This document shows positions 1 through 7,026 of a DNA stretch of 20,390 bases, piece after piece. This DNA comes from a virus, in IMG/VR virus record IMGVR_UViG_3300035183_000323, positions 1-20,390 of that record; one strand, 5' to 3'. Within the stretch, counting starts at the first letter, position 1, and every line of letters begins with the position of its first letter. Under the pieces are notes generated by a model. That model made no database searches. It was not told the DNA's origin and was given only the letters and a program-made list of their open reading frames with translations. Both the position numbers and the translations under genes were made by a program.

Positions 1-34
1 GGCGGCGGGCCGTGCCGGCGCGGCCGTTGGTCGT

Positions 35-421
35 TTACGTCAGCAGCGCCCCCGGCGGCTGCCACCGGCGCACGGCGCGGCGGAACTGGCCGGCGTGCAG
101 CTGCTGCATGGCGTAGTGCAGGTTGAAGTTCCGCAGGAACGCGCTGGGATACCGGTGGTGGTGCCAGTACACCACCGGCTTGGTGCACAGCTCCTGCACC
201 AGCGCGTCCATCGTGGTGATCACGTCGCCGCACTGCCACAGCGGCGCGCGCCGCTTGCGCGACTGGTACAGCCGCCAGTTGAGCAGCGCGCGCCGGCCTG
301 GCACCGCGCGCGCGCCGTAGCTGCCGCGCTTATTGGCCGGCACGCCGTAGAACTTGCGCTGCCAGCCAGGCGGCGGCAGCACCTGCGTGTAGAACCAGCG
401 CCGCAGCAGTCTAGCGTCCAC
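35..421 (-). CDS. Hypothetical protein, basic, 128 aa
   Basis: I do not recognise a family. The product is 128 aa, strongly basic and rich in Arg, Trp and Tyr, with no clear membrane segment, signal peptide or zinc motif. The start is GTG at 421, eleven bases inside the end of the upstream gene (TAG at 411-413), so translational coupling to that gene is likely. The stop is TAA at 35-37. It is the last leftward gene in the window, at the distal end of the RecT/nuclease cluster, so a role in DNA metabolism is possible only by position. Composition matches its neighbours, and the opposite-strand frames here look like shadows. Confidence 0.6.
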   Translation of the reverse strand: MDARLLRRWFYTQVLPPPGWQRKFYGVPANKRGSYGARAVPGRRALLNWRLYQSRKRRAPLWQCGDVITTMDALVQELCTKPVVYWHHHRYPSAFLRNFNLHYAMQQLHAGQFRRAVRRWQPPGALLT

Positions 422-1229
422 GGCCGACCGTGCCTCTCTCCTCCTCGGCCACGACGCCGGGGATGGCCATGGCCTGGCGGGCGCTGCGCGCCTGGCCGTT
501 GAGCGCCACCATGTTGGGCGTGACGAAGTGGCCGCGCGTCGCCGGGTCCTGCGCCACCCAGCGCAGGAAGCGCGGCAGGTCCACGATGCGCGCGCCCCAC
601 CGGCCGCTGATGCTCAGGCCGGCCACCTTCGGCACCACGCCGACGTTCGCCGGCGCCGCCGGCACGTGCTGCGGCACGATGGGCGCCGCCGCCAGCTCCT
701 CGGCCGCCTCCGTGTCGCCCTGCGCCTCCAGCTCGGCCACCTCCTGCGCCACGCGCGCCGCCTCCTCTTCCTCGGCCTTGCGCTGCGCCTCGCGCTCGGC
801 CGCCTCGCGCGCCGCCTTGGCGGCGGCCTCGTACGCCACCAGGCCACGGCTGGCGGCGGCGATCATCACGTCCAGGCGCGCCAGCCGCTCGTTCTCGCTG
901 GCGCGGATGGTGGCGACCACGTTGTTCGCCGCCTTCTTCATCGGCGCGTAGTGGTCCACCACCGCGCGGCGGCGCTTCTTCAAGTCCACCACCAGCGAGC
1001 CCACCACCTCGTACTGCTCCGGCGTGTCCACGCGCAGCGCCGGCTGGCGCTGCTGCAGGTCCAGGCCGTGCTCCTGCGCCAGCTGCGTCTGCACCTGGTC
1101 GATGGCCTGGTCCACCGTGTCCGTGTTGATGACCGTGGTGACCTCCCCGCCGCTGGCCTGCAGCAGGCGCAGCGCCTGCTCCGTCTGCGCCTGCTCGGCA
1201 GGCGTGTGGCTGAGTTCCTGCGTCGTCAT
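411..1229 (-). CDS. Coiled-coil phage protein of the recombination cluster, 272 aa
   Basis: The N-terminal third is Gln-rich. A middle region (about residues 75-105) contains a basic patch, LKKRRRAVVDHYAPMKKAAN, followed by a long Ala/Glu-rich predicted coiled coil (about 115-185). A separate C-terminal domain (about 200-262) ends in a hydrophobic strand and the motif AIPGV. Proteins with a coiled coil followed by a C-terminal module ending in IPGV are commonly encoded beside RecT-type annealing proteins in phages, but I know of no assigned activity. The ATG at 1229 overlaps the upstream stop (TGA at 1226-1228) in an ATGA arrangement. The stop is TAG. Function is unknown; a structural or accessory role in recombination is inference from position. 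Confidence 0.7.
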   Translation of the reverse strand: MTTQELSHTPAEQAQTEQALRLLQASGGEVTTVINTDTVDQAIDQVQTQLAQEHGLDLQQRQPALRVDTPEQYEVVGSLVVDLKKRRRAVVDHYAPMKKAANNVVATIRASENERLARLDVMIAAASRGLVAYEAAAKAAREAAEREAQRKAEEEEAARVAQEVAELEAQGDTEAAEELAAAPIVPQHVPAAPANVGVVPKVAGLSISGRWGARIVDLPRFLRWVAQDPATRGHFVTPNMVALNGQARSARQAMAIPGVVAEEERGTVGRGR

Positions 1230-1426
1230 GTCTCCTGTCCTCCTGCGTTGGGGGCGAGCTTGGTGCGCAGCACGCGCAGCAGCTCGTCCGCGTCCATGTG
1301 AAAGAGCGTGCCGCCCACATCGACCTCCACGTACTCCGCGTCGATGCCGAGCAGCGCCGCGATCTCGTGCTCCAGCTGCGTCATGCGGCGCAGCCAGGCG
1401 ACGGACTGCGTCTCGCGCGTGGCCAT
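1226..1426 (-). CDS. Small hypothetical protein, 66 aa
   Basis: This 66-aa acidic protein has an N-terminal helix (WLRRMTQLEHEIAALLG) followed by a short strand-like segment (EYVEVDVGGTLFHMD) and a C-terminal helix. I recognise no family. A longer frame extends upstream to 1567, but the ATG at 1426 is chosen because it overlaps the TGA of the upstream gene (1426-1428) as TGATG, the junction style used throughout this operon. The gene's TGA in turn overlaps the ATG of the next gene. The tight coupling supports it being real. Confidence 0.6.
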   Translation of the reverse strand: MATRETQSVAWLRRMTQLEHEIAALLGIDAEYVEVDVGGTLFHMDADELLRVLRTKLAPNAGGQET

Positions 1427-1692
1427 CACTCCGGCCCCGCCAGCTCGCGCAGCGCCGCCGCGCGGGCGCGCAGCCACTGTGCCGCCGGCCGGCAGTCGCG
1501 GTCGGCCGCGCAGCCGTCGTGCGCCTGCGCGCGGCACGGCCGGAAGGCGGCCAGCTTCTCCTCGCACTGGCGCGCCAGGCGCCGCAGCTCCTCCGGCCGC
1601 GCGTCGCCCACTGGCACGTGCACGTACGCGCTGCCGCGCTGCAGCAGCAGCGTGGCCGGCACGCAGTTTCTCACCAGCGCCGGCCAGCTCAC
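1426..1692 (-). CDS. Small hypothetical protein, Cys/Arg-rich, 88 aa
   Basis: The start is GTG at 1692, overlapping the upstream TGA (1689-1691) as GTGA; a longer frame to 2070 reads through low-complexity Arg/Ala sequence and looks artefactual. The 88-aa protein has a strand-like segment (TLLLQRGSAYVHVPVGD) followed by a helical Arg/Ala-rich part carrying four cysteines spread over roughly residues 43-67, which could bind a metal but form no classical CxxC pair. No family was recognised. It sits between two small genes of the recombination cluster and is probably translated by coupling. Confidence 0.55.
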   Translation of the reverse strand: MSWPALVRNCVPATLLLQRGSAYVHVPVGDARPEELRRLARQCEEKLAAFRPCRAQAHDGCAADRDCRPAAQWLRARAAALRELAGPE

Positions 1693-2258
1693 AGCAGGCC
1701 CTGGGCGCGCAGGTCGCGCAGGTCGTGCGCCACCTGCTCGATGCGCGCGGCGGCGTTGCTGGCCGCGCGGCCGTCCTCCGTCATCGCGCCGCGCAGCTGC
1801 GCCGCGTCGCGGTATAGCTGCTGCGCGGCCTGCAGCAAGGCCAGCGTGCGCCGCAGCTCGCCGCGCGGCACCTGCAGGTCGCGCGTGCTGGCGAAGTACG
1901 CCGTCCAGACGGCGGCGCGGTTGAAGTCGTGCGCGCGCTGCGCCTCCGCGTCCAGCGCCGGCAGCTTCGCCTGCGCCAGGTCGTGCGCGCTCGGCCACAG
2001 CGCGTGCAGCGCGCGGTGCAGCGCCAGGCGCCGGCCGCGCCCGTAGTCGAAGTGATCGACCGCATGGCACACGGCGTCAGCGGACGCCAGCACCTCGGCG
2101 TCCTGCTGGTCGCCCAACAGCAGGCGGCAGCGCGTCACCAGCGGCTCGGCCTCCTGCTTGCGGTGCGCCAGCCGGTCGCCGGTGCACCGCATCTCGCCCC
2201 AGCGCCGGTACTCGAACTGCACGCGCGCGATGGTGCCGTTGTCAGTCTCGACTCTCAT
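1689..2258 (-). CDS. Hypothetical helical phage protein, 189 aa
   Basis: The start ATG at 2258 is supported by a purine-rich site (GGGGAG) a few bases upstream; the longer frame to 2609 overlaps the nuclease gene and is rejected. The N-terminal 25 residues look like a small beta unit (VETDNGTIARVQFEYRRWGE). The rest is predicted alpha-helical and charged, with several His and Cys residues but no zinc pattern. No family was recognised. It follows the PD-(D/E)XK nuclease after a 32-base gap and overlaps the next small gene by four bases, so it belongs to the same transcript as recT and the nuclease. Confidence 0.65.
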   Translation of the reverse strand: MRVETDNGTIARVQFEYRRWGEMRCTGDRLAHRKQEAEPLVTRCRLLLGDQQDAEVLASADAVCHAVDHFDYGRGRRLALHRALHALWPSAHDLAQAKLPALDAEAQRAHDFNRAAVWTAYFASTRDLQVPRGELRRTLALLQAAQQLYRDAAQLRGAMTEDGRAASNAAARIEQVAHDLRDLRAQGLL

Positions 2259-2290
2259 TGTCGTTCTCCCCACTCTTGCAGTTGGGCGCG

Positions 2291-3031
2291 TTACGCCGCC
2301 AGGCGCACGCGCGCGTGGTAGGTGCGGAGCATGGCCTGCGCGTCGGCGCGGGCCTGCGCCATCTCGTCGTCGGTGTACCAGTGCACGCGGTAGTCGTCCG
2401 GCCGCAGCGCCAGGCCGACCCAGCGAGCCGGCATGAGCACGCCGCCGCTGGCCCGCATCAGCATCTCGTAGAACGCCAGCTGGTACACGGTGGCCGGGTC
2501 TACGTCGTTGGTCTTGATGTCCAGCAGCGTGCGCACGCCGCGCAGGAACCGCAGGTTGTCCGGGCGGCCGGTGAGGCCGAGACGCGGACAGGTGAACCGG
2601 CGCTCCCACCAGCAGCTGCGGCCGGTGGCGCTGTTGGCCTTGAACTTCCGCCAGCCGCGCACGTGCGCCGCGATCTCAGCGTCCACGGTGCGCTCGTCCA
2701 GTGCGCCGGTGTCGTCCAGCTCGCAGGCGCGGTGCAGCGCCTGGCCGCGCGCCAGGTAGAAGTCGGCCGACGCGCCGGGGTGGTCGGGCGGCGGCTGGCG
2801 GAACCCGAGCACGGCCAGCACCGTAGTGACGCGGGCGATGCCGGCCTGCGGCGCCGGTGGCGGCTTGCCCACCGGCGCCTGCGCCAGCGCGTCGTACAGC
2901 TCCACTAGCATGCGGCATCGCGCCAGGTAGCTCTCGTGGAGGTCGTGGTTGACGGCGCCAGGTGCGGTGATGGCGCGTGCGTCCTCCACCTCGCTGGCGT
3001 ACCGCTCCAGCAGCGGGTGCACGCGCGCCAT
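2291..3031 (-). CDS. PD-(D/E)XK (RecB/Cas4-like) phage exonuclease
   Basis: This is a 246-aa nuclease of the RecB/Cas4-like PD-(D/E)XK superfamily, expected to resect double-stranded DNA ends to make 3' single strands for the neighbouring annealing protein. Visible motifs are ARGQALH near residue 100 (the RecB-family G-x3-H element), GRPD with D158, the catalytic strand LLDIKT with D171 and K173, and YQLAFY with Q184. No four-cysteine Fe-S arrangement of the true Cas4 type is seen, so a viral exonuclease is the better call. ATG 3031 lies one base from the TAA of recT (3033-3035), which implies co-translation. Placing a nuclease directly after an annealing protein is the standard two-gene recombination module (compare lambda exo/bet and RecE/RecT). 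Confidence 0.82.
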   Translation of the reverse strand: MARVHPLLERYASEVEDARAITAPGAVNHDLHESYLARCRMLVELYDALAQAPVGKPPPAPQAGIARVTTVLAVLGFRQPPPDHPGASADFYLARGQALHRACELDDTGALDERTVDAEIAAHVRGWRKFKANSATGRSCWWERRFTCPRLGLTGRPDNLRFLRGVRTLLDIKTNDVDPATVYQLAFYEMLMRASGGVLMPARWVGLALRPDDYRVHWYTDDEMAQARADAQAMLRTYHARVRLAA

Positions 3032-3032
3032 G

Positions 3033-4205
3033 TTACGCGAGCGCCTGCTGCAGGTAGTCCGCGAACTGGCGCCCCTGCTCCTCGGTCAGGTGATACCAGT
3101 CCGGCGGCGTGTTCTGCGTGAAGCAGCCGGCCATCGCGTCGCGCCAGGCGCCGCGATAGGACGACTTGTCCAGGCGGTCCACCAGCCACTCCACCTTCAT
3201 CAGCGTCACGTTGCTGATGCCGGCGGTGTAGATGGTCTTGCCGCGCAGCTTGCAGGCGCGCGTCAGCGCGTCCGTGGCGGCCAGCGGCATCTGCGGCGGC
3301 ACGTACTCGGCCTCCTGCTGCTGGTCCTGCTGCGCCGCGCCACCCGCCTGGCCGGCCTCCATGCCAGGCAGCGTGGTCTGCCGGTCGTCGGCCGGCGGTG
3401 GCGCCTCGGGGCAGTCGCTCAGGTGCTCCTCGCCGTCCACGACGCCGCAGCCGCCGCAGAAGGTGGCCGAGTGCCCGTCGTCGATCACTTCGGCGTCCTG
3501 CGGCTCCGGCGCCGCCGCCCGGCGCGGCTGCGGCTGCTGGACGGTGCGCGGCGCCGGCCGCTCGTCGTCCGGCGTCACGTCGTTCAGCCCGGTGTCGTCC
3601 AGCAGCGTGTCGGTGATGGCCAGGCCCTTGAGCACGTCGGCCGCCGCGTTGCGCGCGCAGAAGGCGCGCGCGCGGCACTGCAGCATGCGCGCCTCGTGCT
3701 GGCGGTACGTGTCCTTCTGCATGAGGCCGGCCTTGGTGGCCATCTCTTTGGTGTACGTGACCACCGTGGCGCGCGGGTAGCCGACGCGCTTGATCTCGCA
3801 CCGCGCCTTGCCGGTGCGCAGGATGTCCTCCAGGTCGTCCTCCAGCACGTACTCGATGATGTCCTTGCGCGACTGCAGGAGGCCGAGCACCAGGTCGCCC
3901 CAGATGCTGGCGCGGCCCTTGATGACGCAGATGTTCTGCAGCGCGTTCATCGGGCTGACGCCGATCTCGAACCCCCACTGCACCGCCACCATCACGTCGG
4001 CCGGCTTGCCCCGGAAGTGCTCGGGCAGCAGGCCGCTCTTGGCCAGCTCCGTGCAAAACCACTTCATGTCGTCGATGGTGCGCACCTGCACGCCGCCGAA
4101 GGTGAGCACCTGCATCTGCGCCGGTGCGTCGCTGCGCACGGCGGGCAGGCTGCTGGTGGCCGTGGCCTCCGGGGCGGTGGTCCGCTGCTGCTGTTGCGTT
4201 GCCAT
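3033..4205 (-). CDS. recT: RecT-family single-strand annealing protein with zinc-knuckle-like tail
   Basis: This 390-aa protein promotes annealing or strand exchange in phage recombination. The RecT-like core spans about residues 35-200 and contains the typical segments AVQWGFEIGVSPMNALQNI and a region around IKGRASIWGD. The start ATG at 4205 has GAGGAG upstream; the longer frame to 4505 overlaps the preceding gene and is rejected. After the core comes a Pro/Gln-rich linker (about 210-310) holding a possible zinc knuckle, C250-x2-C253-x7-H261-x3-C265, then a compact C-terminal domain (about 310-390). Those extra parts make it longer than typical RecT proteins of about 270-300 aa. The next gene is the partner nuclease. 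Confidence 0.85.
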   Translation of the reverse strand: MATQQQQRTTAPEATATSSLPAVRSDAPAQMQVLTFGGVQVRTIDDMKWFCTELAKSGLLPEHFRGKPADVMVAVQWGFEIGVSPMNALQNICVIKGRASIWGDLVLGLLQSRKDIIEYVLEDDLEDILRTGKARCEIKRVGYPRATVVTYTKEMATKAGLMQKDTYRQHEARMLQCRARAFCARNAAADVLKGLAITDTLLDDTGLNDVTPDDERPAPRTVQQPQPRRAAAPEPQDAEVIDDGHSATFCGGCGVVDGEEHLSDCPEAPPPADDRQTTLPGMEAGQAGGAAQQDQQQEAEYVPPQMPLAATDALTRACKLRGKTIYTAGISNVTLMKVEWLVDRLDKSSYRGAWRDAMAGCFTQNTPPDWYHLTEEQGRQFADYLQQALA

Positions 4206-4237
4206 GTTCTCTGCTCCTCTTGGTTGGCCGCCGCGCG

Positions 4238-4546
4238 TCAGTGCGTGGCGATCGTGTAGGCGAAGCGGCCGGTGGCCGCGTCGATGGTCTTGGTCACCAG
4301 GTCGTTGCGCATCAGCCGGGTGAGCGCGTTGTTGATGTCCTGCGGCGTGTGCTTGCCGGCCAGGTGGCGGCGCAGCTGCGCGATGGTCATCGGCCGCAGG
4401 TGCGGGGCGCGCCGGTGCGCCTGCGTCATCAGCGCCAGCTCGGCGTAGACGGCGCCGGCCAGGCCGGTCATCTGCACGCGGCCGGTGCCGTGGCAGCGGG
4501 CGCACGGCACCGAGGTCGGTGCTCCGTTGGTCTTTGTGGTCGTCAT
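4238..4546 (-). CDS. Putative winged-helix DNA-binding protein with CxxCxGTG motif, 102 aa
   Basis: The N-terminus carries C15-A-R-C18-H-G-T-G, the CxxCxGxG pattern of DnaJ-type zinc knuckles, but only once, so zinc binding would need a partner molecule. Residues 50-102 look like a winged helix: helix TIAQLRRHLAG, recognition-type helix DINNALTRLMRNDLV, then a short strand pair ending in RFAYTIATH. ATG 4546 is chosen over an upstream ATG at 4651 because AGGAAAGGAG precedes it at good spacing. It lies just upstream of recT in the operon. A local transcription regulator is plausible but inferred only from the fold guess. Confidence 0.6.
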   Translation of the reverse strand: MTTTKTNGAPTSVPCARCHGTGRVQMTGLAGAVYAELALMTQAHRRAPHLRPMTIAQLRRHLAGKHTPQDINNALTRLMRNDLVTKTIDAATGRFAYTIATH

Positions 4547-4631
4547 AGCTCCTTTCCTTCTGTCGCGGCGCACCTGCGCCTTGGTGGTGTGCGTGGTGTG
4601 CTGGTCGCCCAGCAGGAACGTGCGCGGCTGG

Positions 4632-5645
4632 CTACGCGCTGGCTGCGGCATCGTCGGCTTCCTCCTCCAGGTTGATGGCGCGGCGCGGCGCGTCGGTGCG
4701 CGCCATGCCGGCCAGCTGCTGCGTGAGCGTGGCGAACTCCTCGCGGAGCGCGCCGCGCAGGTCGTCGTTGTCGCGGATCATCTCGGTGTCCACGCCGTCC
4801 AGCAGCTGCTGCGCCTGCTGCGCCAGGTTGGCCAGCTCCTCGCTGTTGGTGACGTTGCGGCTGCTGAACTGCCGCAGGAAGGTGGTGACGCGCTCCAGGC
4901 GCGCGCCGTAGAACTTCTTCTTCTTGCCGCTGGCGTCGGTCGGCTCCAGCGCCCGCGTCAGCCCCTGCACCATCTCGTGCATGGCCACCGCCAGGCCGTC
5001 CTCCACCTCCTTGGCCGCGTCCTGCAGCTGCGCGGTGATGCGCGCGCGCTCGCGCTCGTACAGGCCGCTGCGCAGGTGGCGCAGCGCATCCGGCACGTCG
5101 AAGGACAGCGGCAGCCAGTCGAAGTAGAAGGCGGCGGCCACCTTGTCCTTCGGCGGGTGGTCGGCCGCGTTGGCCAGCGTGCCCAGCTTCGCGTCGCTCT
5201 CGGCGCAGCGGTCCTCGTACACCGCCAGGAACGCCGTGATGAGCGCCTGGCGCTGCTGCTTCTTCTCCTCCAGCCAGGCGTACACCTCGTCCAGCTCCGC
5301 GATGGCGATGGGGTAGATGCCGGCGCCGGCGATGGTGGTGCGCAGCTGCCGCTCGTCCAGGTAGCGCCGCACTTCGCCGTCCAGGTGGCAGATGGCGTCG
5401 TACTCCGGGCAGTCGAGCACCTTCTTGCTCACGCTCACCATGCGCGGGTCGGCGTCCGTGGCGACGCCGCCGTTGTCGTACGCCTCCTTCGCCTTGTCCT
5501 CGCGCGCCACCTGCACCGCCTTGGCCTTGCGGCGCACGCCGGGCTTGCCGCGCGAGACGCGCAAGAAGACGGCGCGCTGCCACGCCTGGCTCGGCTGCTG
5601 CGTCACCTCCGTGCCGTTGCTGCTGCTGTTGCTCTCGGTCGTCAT
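4632..5645 (-). CDS. Phage protein, possibly DUF3150-like, 337 aa
   Basis: The start ATG at 5645 has a GGAGGAGAC site upstream; a longer frame to 6011 is not supported. The N-terminal 25 residues are polar and likely disordered. The body is mostly alpha-helical, with the segments CPEYDAICHLDGEVRRYLDE, a Gly/Pro loop (AGAGIYPIA), and AWLEEKKQQRQALI before a long helix. This helix-loop-helix order is reminiscent of DUF3150 proteins, which phages and plasmids often encode near AAA+ ATPases. A KKKKFYGARLERV segment near residue 240 is basic. The family assignment is tentative and no catalytic motif is visible. It lies between the small genes after DUF2997 and recT. Confidence 0.6.
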   Translation of the reverse strand: MTTESNSSSNGTEVTQQPSQAWQRAVFLRVSRGKPGVRRKAKAVQVAREDKAKEAYDNGGVATDADPRMVSVSKKVLDCPEYDAICHLDGEVRRYLDERQLRTTIAGAGIYPIAIAELDEVYAWLEEKKQQRQALITAFLAVYEDRCAESDAKLGTLANAADHPPKDKVAAAFYFDWLPLSFDVPDALRHLRSGLYERERARITAQLQDAAKEVEDGLAVAMHEMVQGLTRALEPTDASGKKKKFYGARLERVTTFLRQFSSRNVTNSEELANLAQQAQQLLDGVDTEMIRDNDDLRGALREEFATLTQQLAGMARTDAPRRAINLEEEADDAAASA

Positions 5646-5686
5646 GGTCTCCTCCTGCCTGCGTTTGTGGTTGTGGGTGGGTGGGG

Positions 5687-5929
5687 CTACAGCTGCGCCA
5701 GGCGCGGCTCCAGCCAGTCGCGCTCGGCCTGCAGCGCCTGGAACCGGAACGGGAACGGTCCCAGCACCGGCCCGTTCACCGGCGCCAGGTCGGCCGTCCA
5801 GCGGCCGTCCGGCGTCGGCTCCACGTGGCTGGCGCGGCGCAGCTGCACCTGGCCGTGCTGGTACAGGCCGGCCAGGTCGTCGTCGTGCAGCAGGCGCACC
5901 GCGCCGCTGCGGGTGATACGGACGCGCAT
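5687..5929 (-). CDS. Small phage protein, 80 aa
   Basis: This compact 80-aa protein begins MRVRITRSGAVRLLHDDDL, has a central strand (GQVQLRRASHVEP), and ends in a conserved-looking segment (NGPVLGPFPFRFQALQAERDWLE). Short proteins with an RASHVEP-like motif and a GPVLGPF-like motif recur in phage genomes as uncharacterised genes; that is recollection, not a search. ATG 5929 overlaps the upstream TGA as TGATG, and AAGGAG stands eight bases upstream; the adjacent GTG at 5932 is an alternative start. The ribosome site lies at the edge of the inverted segment described at 5943-6033. Confidence 0.65.
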   Translation of the reverse strand: MRVRITRSGAVRLLHDDDLAGLYQHGQVQLRRASHVEPTPDGRWTADLAPVNGPVLGPFPFRFQALQAERDWLEPRLAQL

Positions 5930-6267
5930 CACTGTCGCTCCTTACGTGTGGGAGCCGAACGTGCAGGTGGTGGTGACGCACCTGCAGCAAGGCCACCTGC
6001 CCGAGATGCACTGCTGGGTGGCGCTGGCGCGTAGGAGAAGTGGGTGTCGCTCACGCCGTGGTCCTGCTCGGGCCGCAGGCGCGGCCACGACGCGCTGCCG
6101 GCCTGCAGCCAGACATCGGTGTAGCCGGCGTCCTGCAGCGCGAGCACCATCTCGGCGGCCAGGTACAGGCACGCGCCGTCCGCCGGCACGTCGGGGTACT
6201 TCGCGTGCACGCGGTCGCGCACCAGGCGCACCAGGCCGTCCTGCTGCGGGGTCGTCTGCTGCTCCAC
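5929..6267 (-). CDS. Phage hypothetical protein, C-terminal third apparently inverted, 112 aa
   Basis: Residues 1-77 read as a normal globular protein (ACLYLAAEMVLALQDAGYTD, then AGSASWPRLRPEQDHGVSDT and HFSY). After HFSY the frame degenerates into Ala/Pro/Ser/Arg sequence to the end. On the plus strand, bases 5943-6033 encode YVWEPNVQVVVTHLQQG followed by HLPEMHCWVALAR, the kind of continuation expected after HFSY. Flipping that segment gives one 112-aa protein running HFSY-VWEP...VALAR-KERQ to the same TGA. The start is GTG 6267, with GGAGG eight bases upstream. It is a member of a family of uncharacterised phage proteins as I remember them. The present reading frame stays open, so an altered protein may still be made. 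Confidence 0.6.
   Translation of the reverse strand: MEQQTTPQQDGLVRLVRDRVHAKYPDVPADGACLYLAAEMVLALQDAGYTDVWLQAGSASWPRLRPEQDHGVSDTHFSYAPAPPSSASRAGGLAAGASPPPARSAPTRKERQ
5943..6033. other. Apparent ~91-bp inverted segment inside a gene
   Basis: The segment encodes sensible protein only on the plus strand, while its flanks encode on the minus strand. The ends carry an imperfect inverted repeat: CTCCTTACG at 5938-5946 and CGTAGGAG at 6030-6037, with a one-base bulge. The exact breakpoints are ambiguous within the shared TACG/CGTA. Because inversion keeps length, the downstream frame and stop are unchanged. Whether it is a fixed mutation, a switching segment or an assembly error cannot be told from one sequence. 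Confidence 0.7.
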
Positions 6268-6269
6268 GG

Positions 6270-6461
6270 CTACGCCTCCTCCTTCACCTCGACCGTCTCC
6301 TGCGCGTAGTAGTCGTCGGTCTTGGTCTCGCTGGTGGTGCGCCCCAAGGCGCGCTCGATGCCGGCGGCGAAGGCGTCGCAGCCGGTGCCGCAGATGCCCT
6401 CAACCTTGGTCGTCACCGCGCCCTTCGGGCTGATGGTGACGCGCAGCTTGCGGTCGCTCAT
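6270..6461 (-). CDS. DUF2997 family protein, 63 aa
   Basis: The 63-aa product begins with a beta hairpin (KLRVTISPKGAVTTKVEG), then ICGTGCDAFAAGIERALG and an acidic tail ending EVKEEA. The order strand, SPKG turn, strand, G-x-x-C, helix ending in ALG matches DUF2997, a family of unknown function found in cyanobacteria, other bacteria and phages. ATG 6461 overlaps the upstream TGA as ATGA. The stop is an ordinary TAG. A DUF1257 gene and a Ycf46-like ATPase lie just upstream in the same operon; these families tend to occur together, so the three may act jointly. Confidence 0.72.
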   Translation of the reverse strand: MSDRKLRVTISPKGAVTTKVEGICGTGCDAFAAGIERALGRTTSETKTDDYYAQETVEVKEEA

Positions 6462-6646
6462 CGGTTCATCTCCTCGTGTGCGGCGCGCAGGCACTGCTGC
6501 ACGCAGGTGGTGGTGGGCGTGAACTGCGCCTGGCAGATGCGCACGCACGCCTCGTGGTCGATGGCAGCCAGCGCCAGGCGCGCCACCTCGCCGGCGGTCA
6601 CAACGGCCACGGCCAGCGCCGTGGCCACCAGCAGCGCGCGCCACAT
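6458..6646 (-). CDS. Exported or membrane-anchored micro-protein with twin CX3C motif, 62 aa
   Basis: Residues 2-18 form a hydrophobic segment (WRALLVATALAVAVVTAG) that could be a signal peptide or a single membrane anchor. The rest would face the periplasm or exterior and carries C34-x3-C38-x9-C48-x3-C52, two CX3C pairs suited to a helical hairpin closed by two disulfides. ATG 6646 overlaps the upstream TGA as TGATG; GTG 6649 is an alternative. No family was recognised. It is an unexpected membrane protein inside an otherwise cytoplasmic gene block, between a beta-rich protein and DUF2997. Confidence 0.6.
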   Translation of the reverse strand: MWRALLVATALAVAVVTAGEVARLALAAIDHEACVRICQAQFTPTTTCVQQCLRAAHEEMNR

Positions 6647-7026
6647 CACTGCACCGTGTCGCTGCCTGGCGTCTTGGCGATCAGGCTCTGTGGCTGGTCC
6701 TGCTCGATAGGCGGCCGGTCGGCGTGGCCGGTGAGCATGTGATGGATGCGGCTGAACTGCTCGCTCACCTTGTCCGCGAACTGGCCGGCCAGGTGCGGCG
6801 GCATGCCGACGCCGAGGCCCGTGTCGTGGCCGGCCGCGAGCGCCACCATGGACAGCAGCGTCGCCTGCAGGCCGTTCACCACGCCTTGCGCGTCCATCAG
6901 GCTGAGCGTGACGACCTGGTGCTGGCCGCCGTCCAACGGCAGCACCAGGTCCACGACCGGCTTGCCGTCGTCCGTGACGCGGCCGAGCACGGTGATGTTC
7001 GGCTTCTGTGCCTGCGTCGCGCTCAT
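6646..7026 (-). CDS. Hypothetical protein, 126 aa
   Basis: The first half looks beta-rich (NITVLGRVTDDGKPVVDLVL and QHQVVTLSLMDAQG), followed by a helical middle and a Pro/Gln-rich tail that is probably disordered. I recognise no family. ATG 7026 overlaps the TGA of the DUF1257 gene as ATGA and the TGA overlaps the next ATG, so it is coupled on both sides and belongs to the Ycf35/DUF2997 block. It could be a third, unrecognised partner of that set, but the sequence gives no direct sign of this. Confidence 0.6.
   Translation of the reverse strand: MSATQAQKPNITVLGRVTDDGKPVVDLVLPLDGGQHQVVTLSLMDAQGVVNGLQATLLSMVALAAGHDTGLGVGMPPHLAGQFADKVSEQFSRIHHMLTGHADRPPIEQDQPQSLIAKTPGSDTVQ

Noticed and set aside
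2291-3031. True Cas4 with Fe-S cluster
   Set aside because: The conserved cysteine quartet is not present around the nuclease core, and the RecT neighbour fits a viral exonuclease.
4485-6710. 741-codon plus-strand open frame
   Set aside because: It runs antisense through several well-supported minus-strand genes and is Arg/Ala/Val low complexity, typical of GC-rich shadows. Only bases 5943-6033 within it look like protein, which is explained by an inversion.
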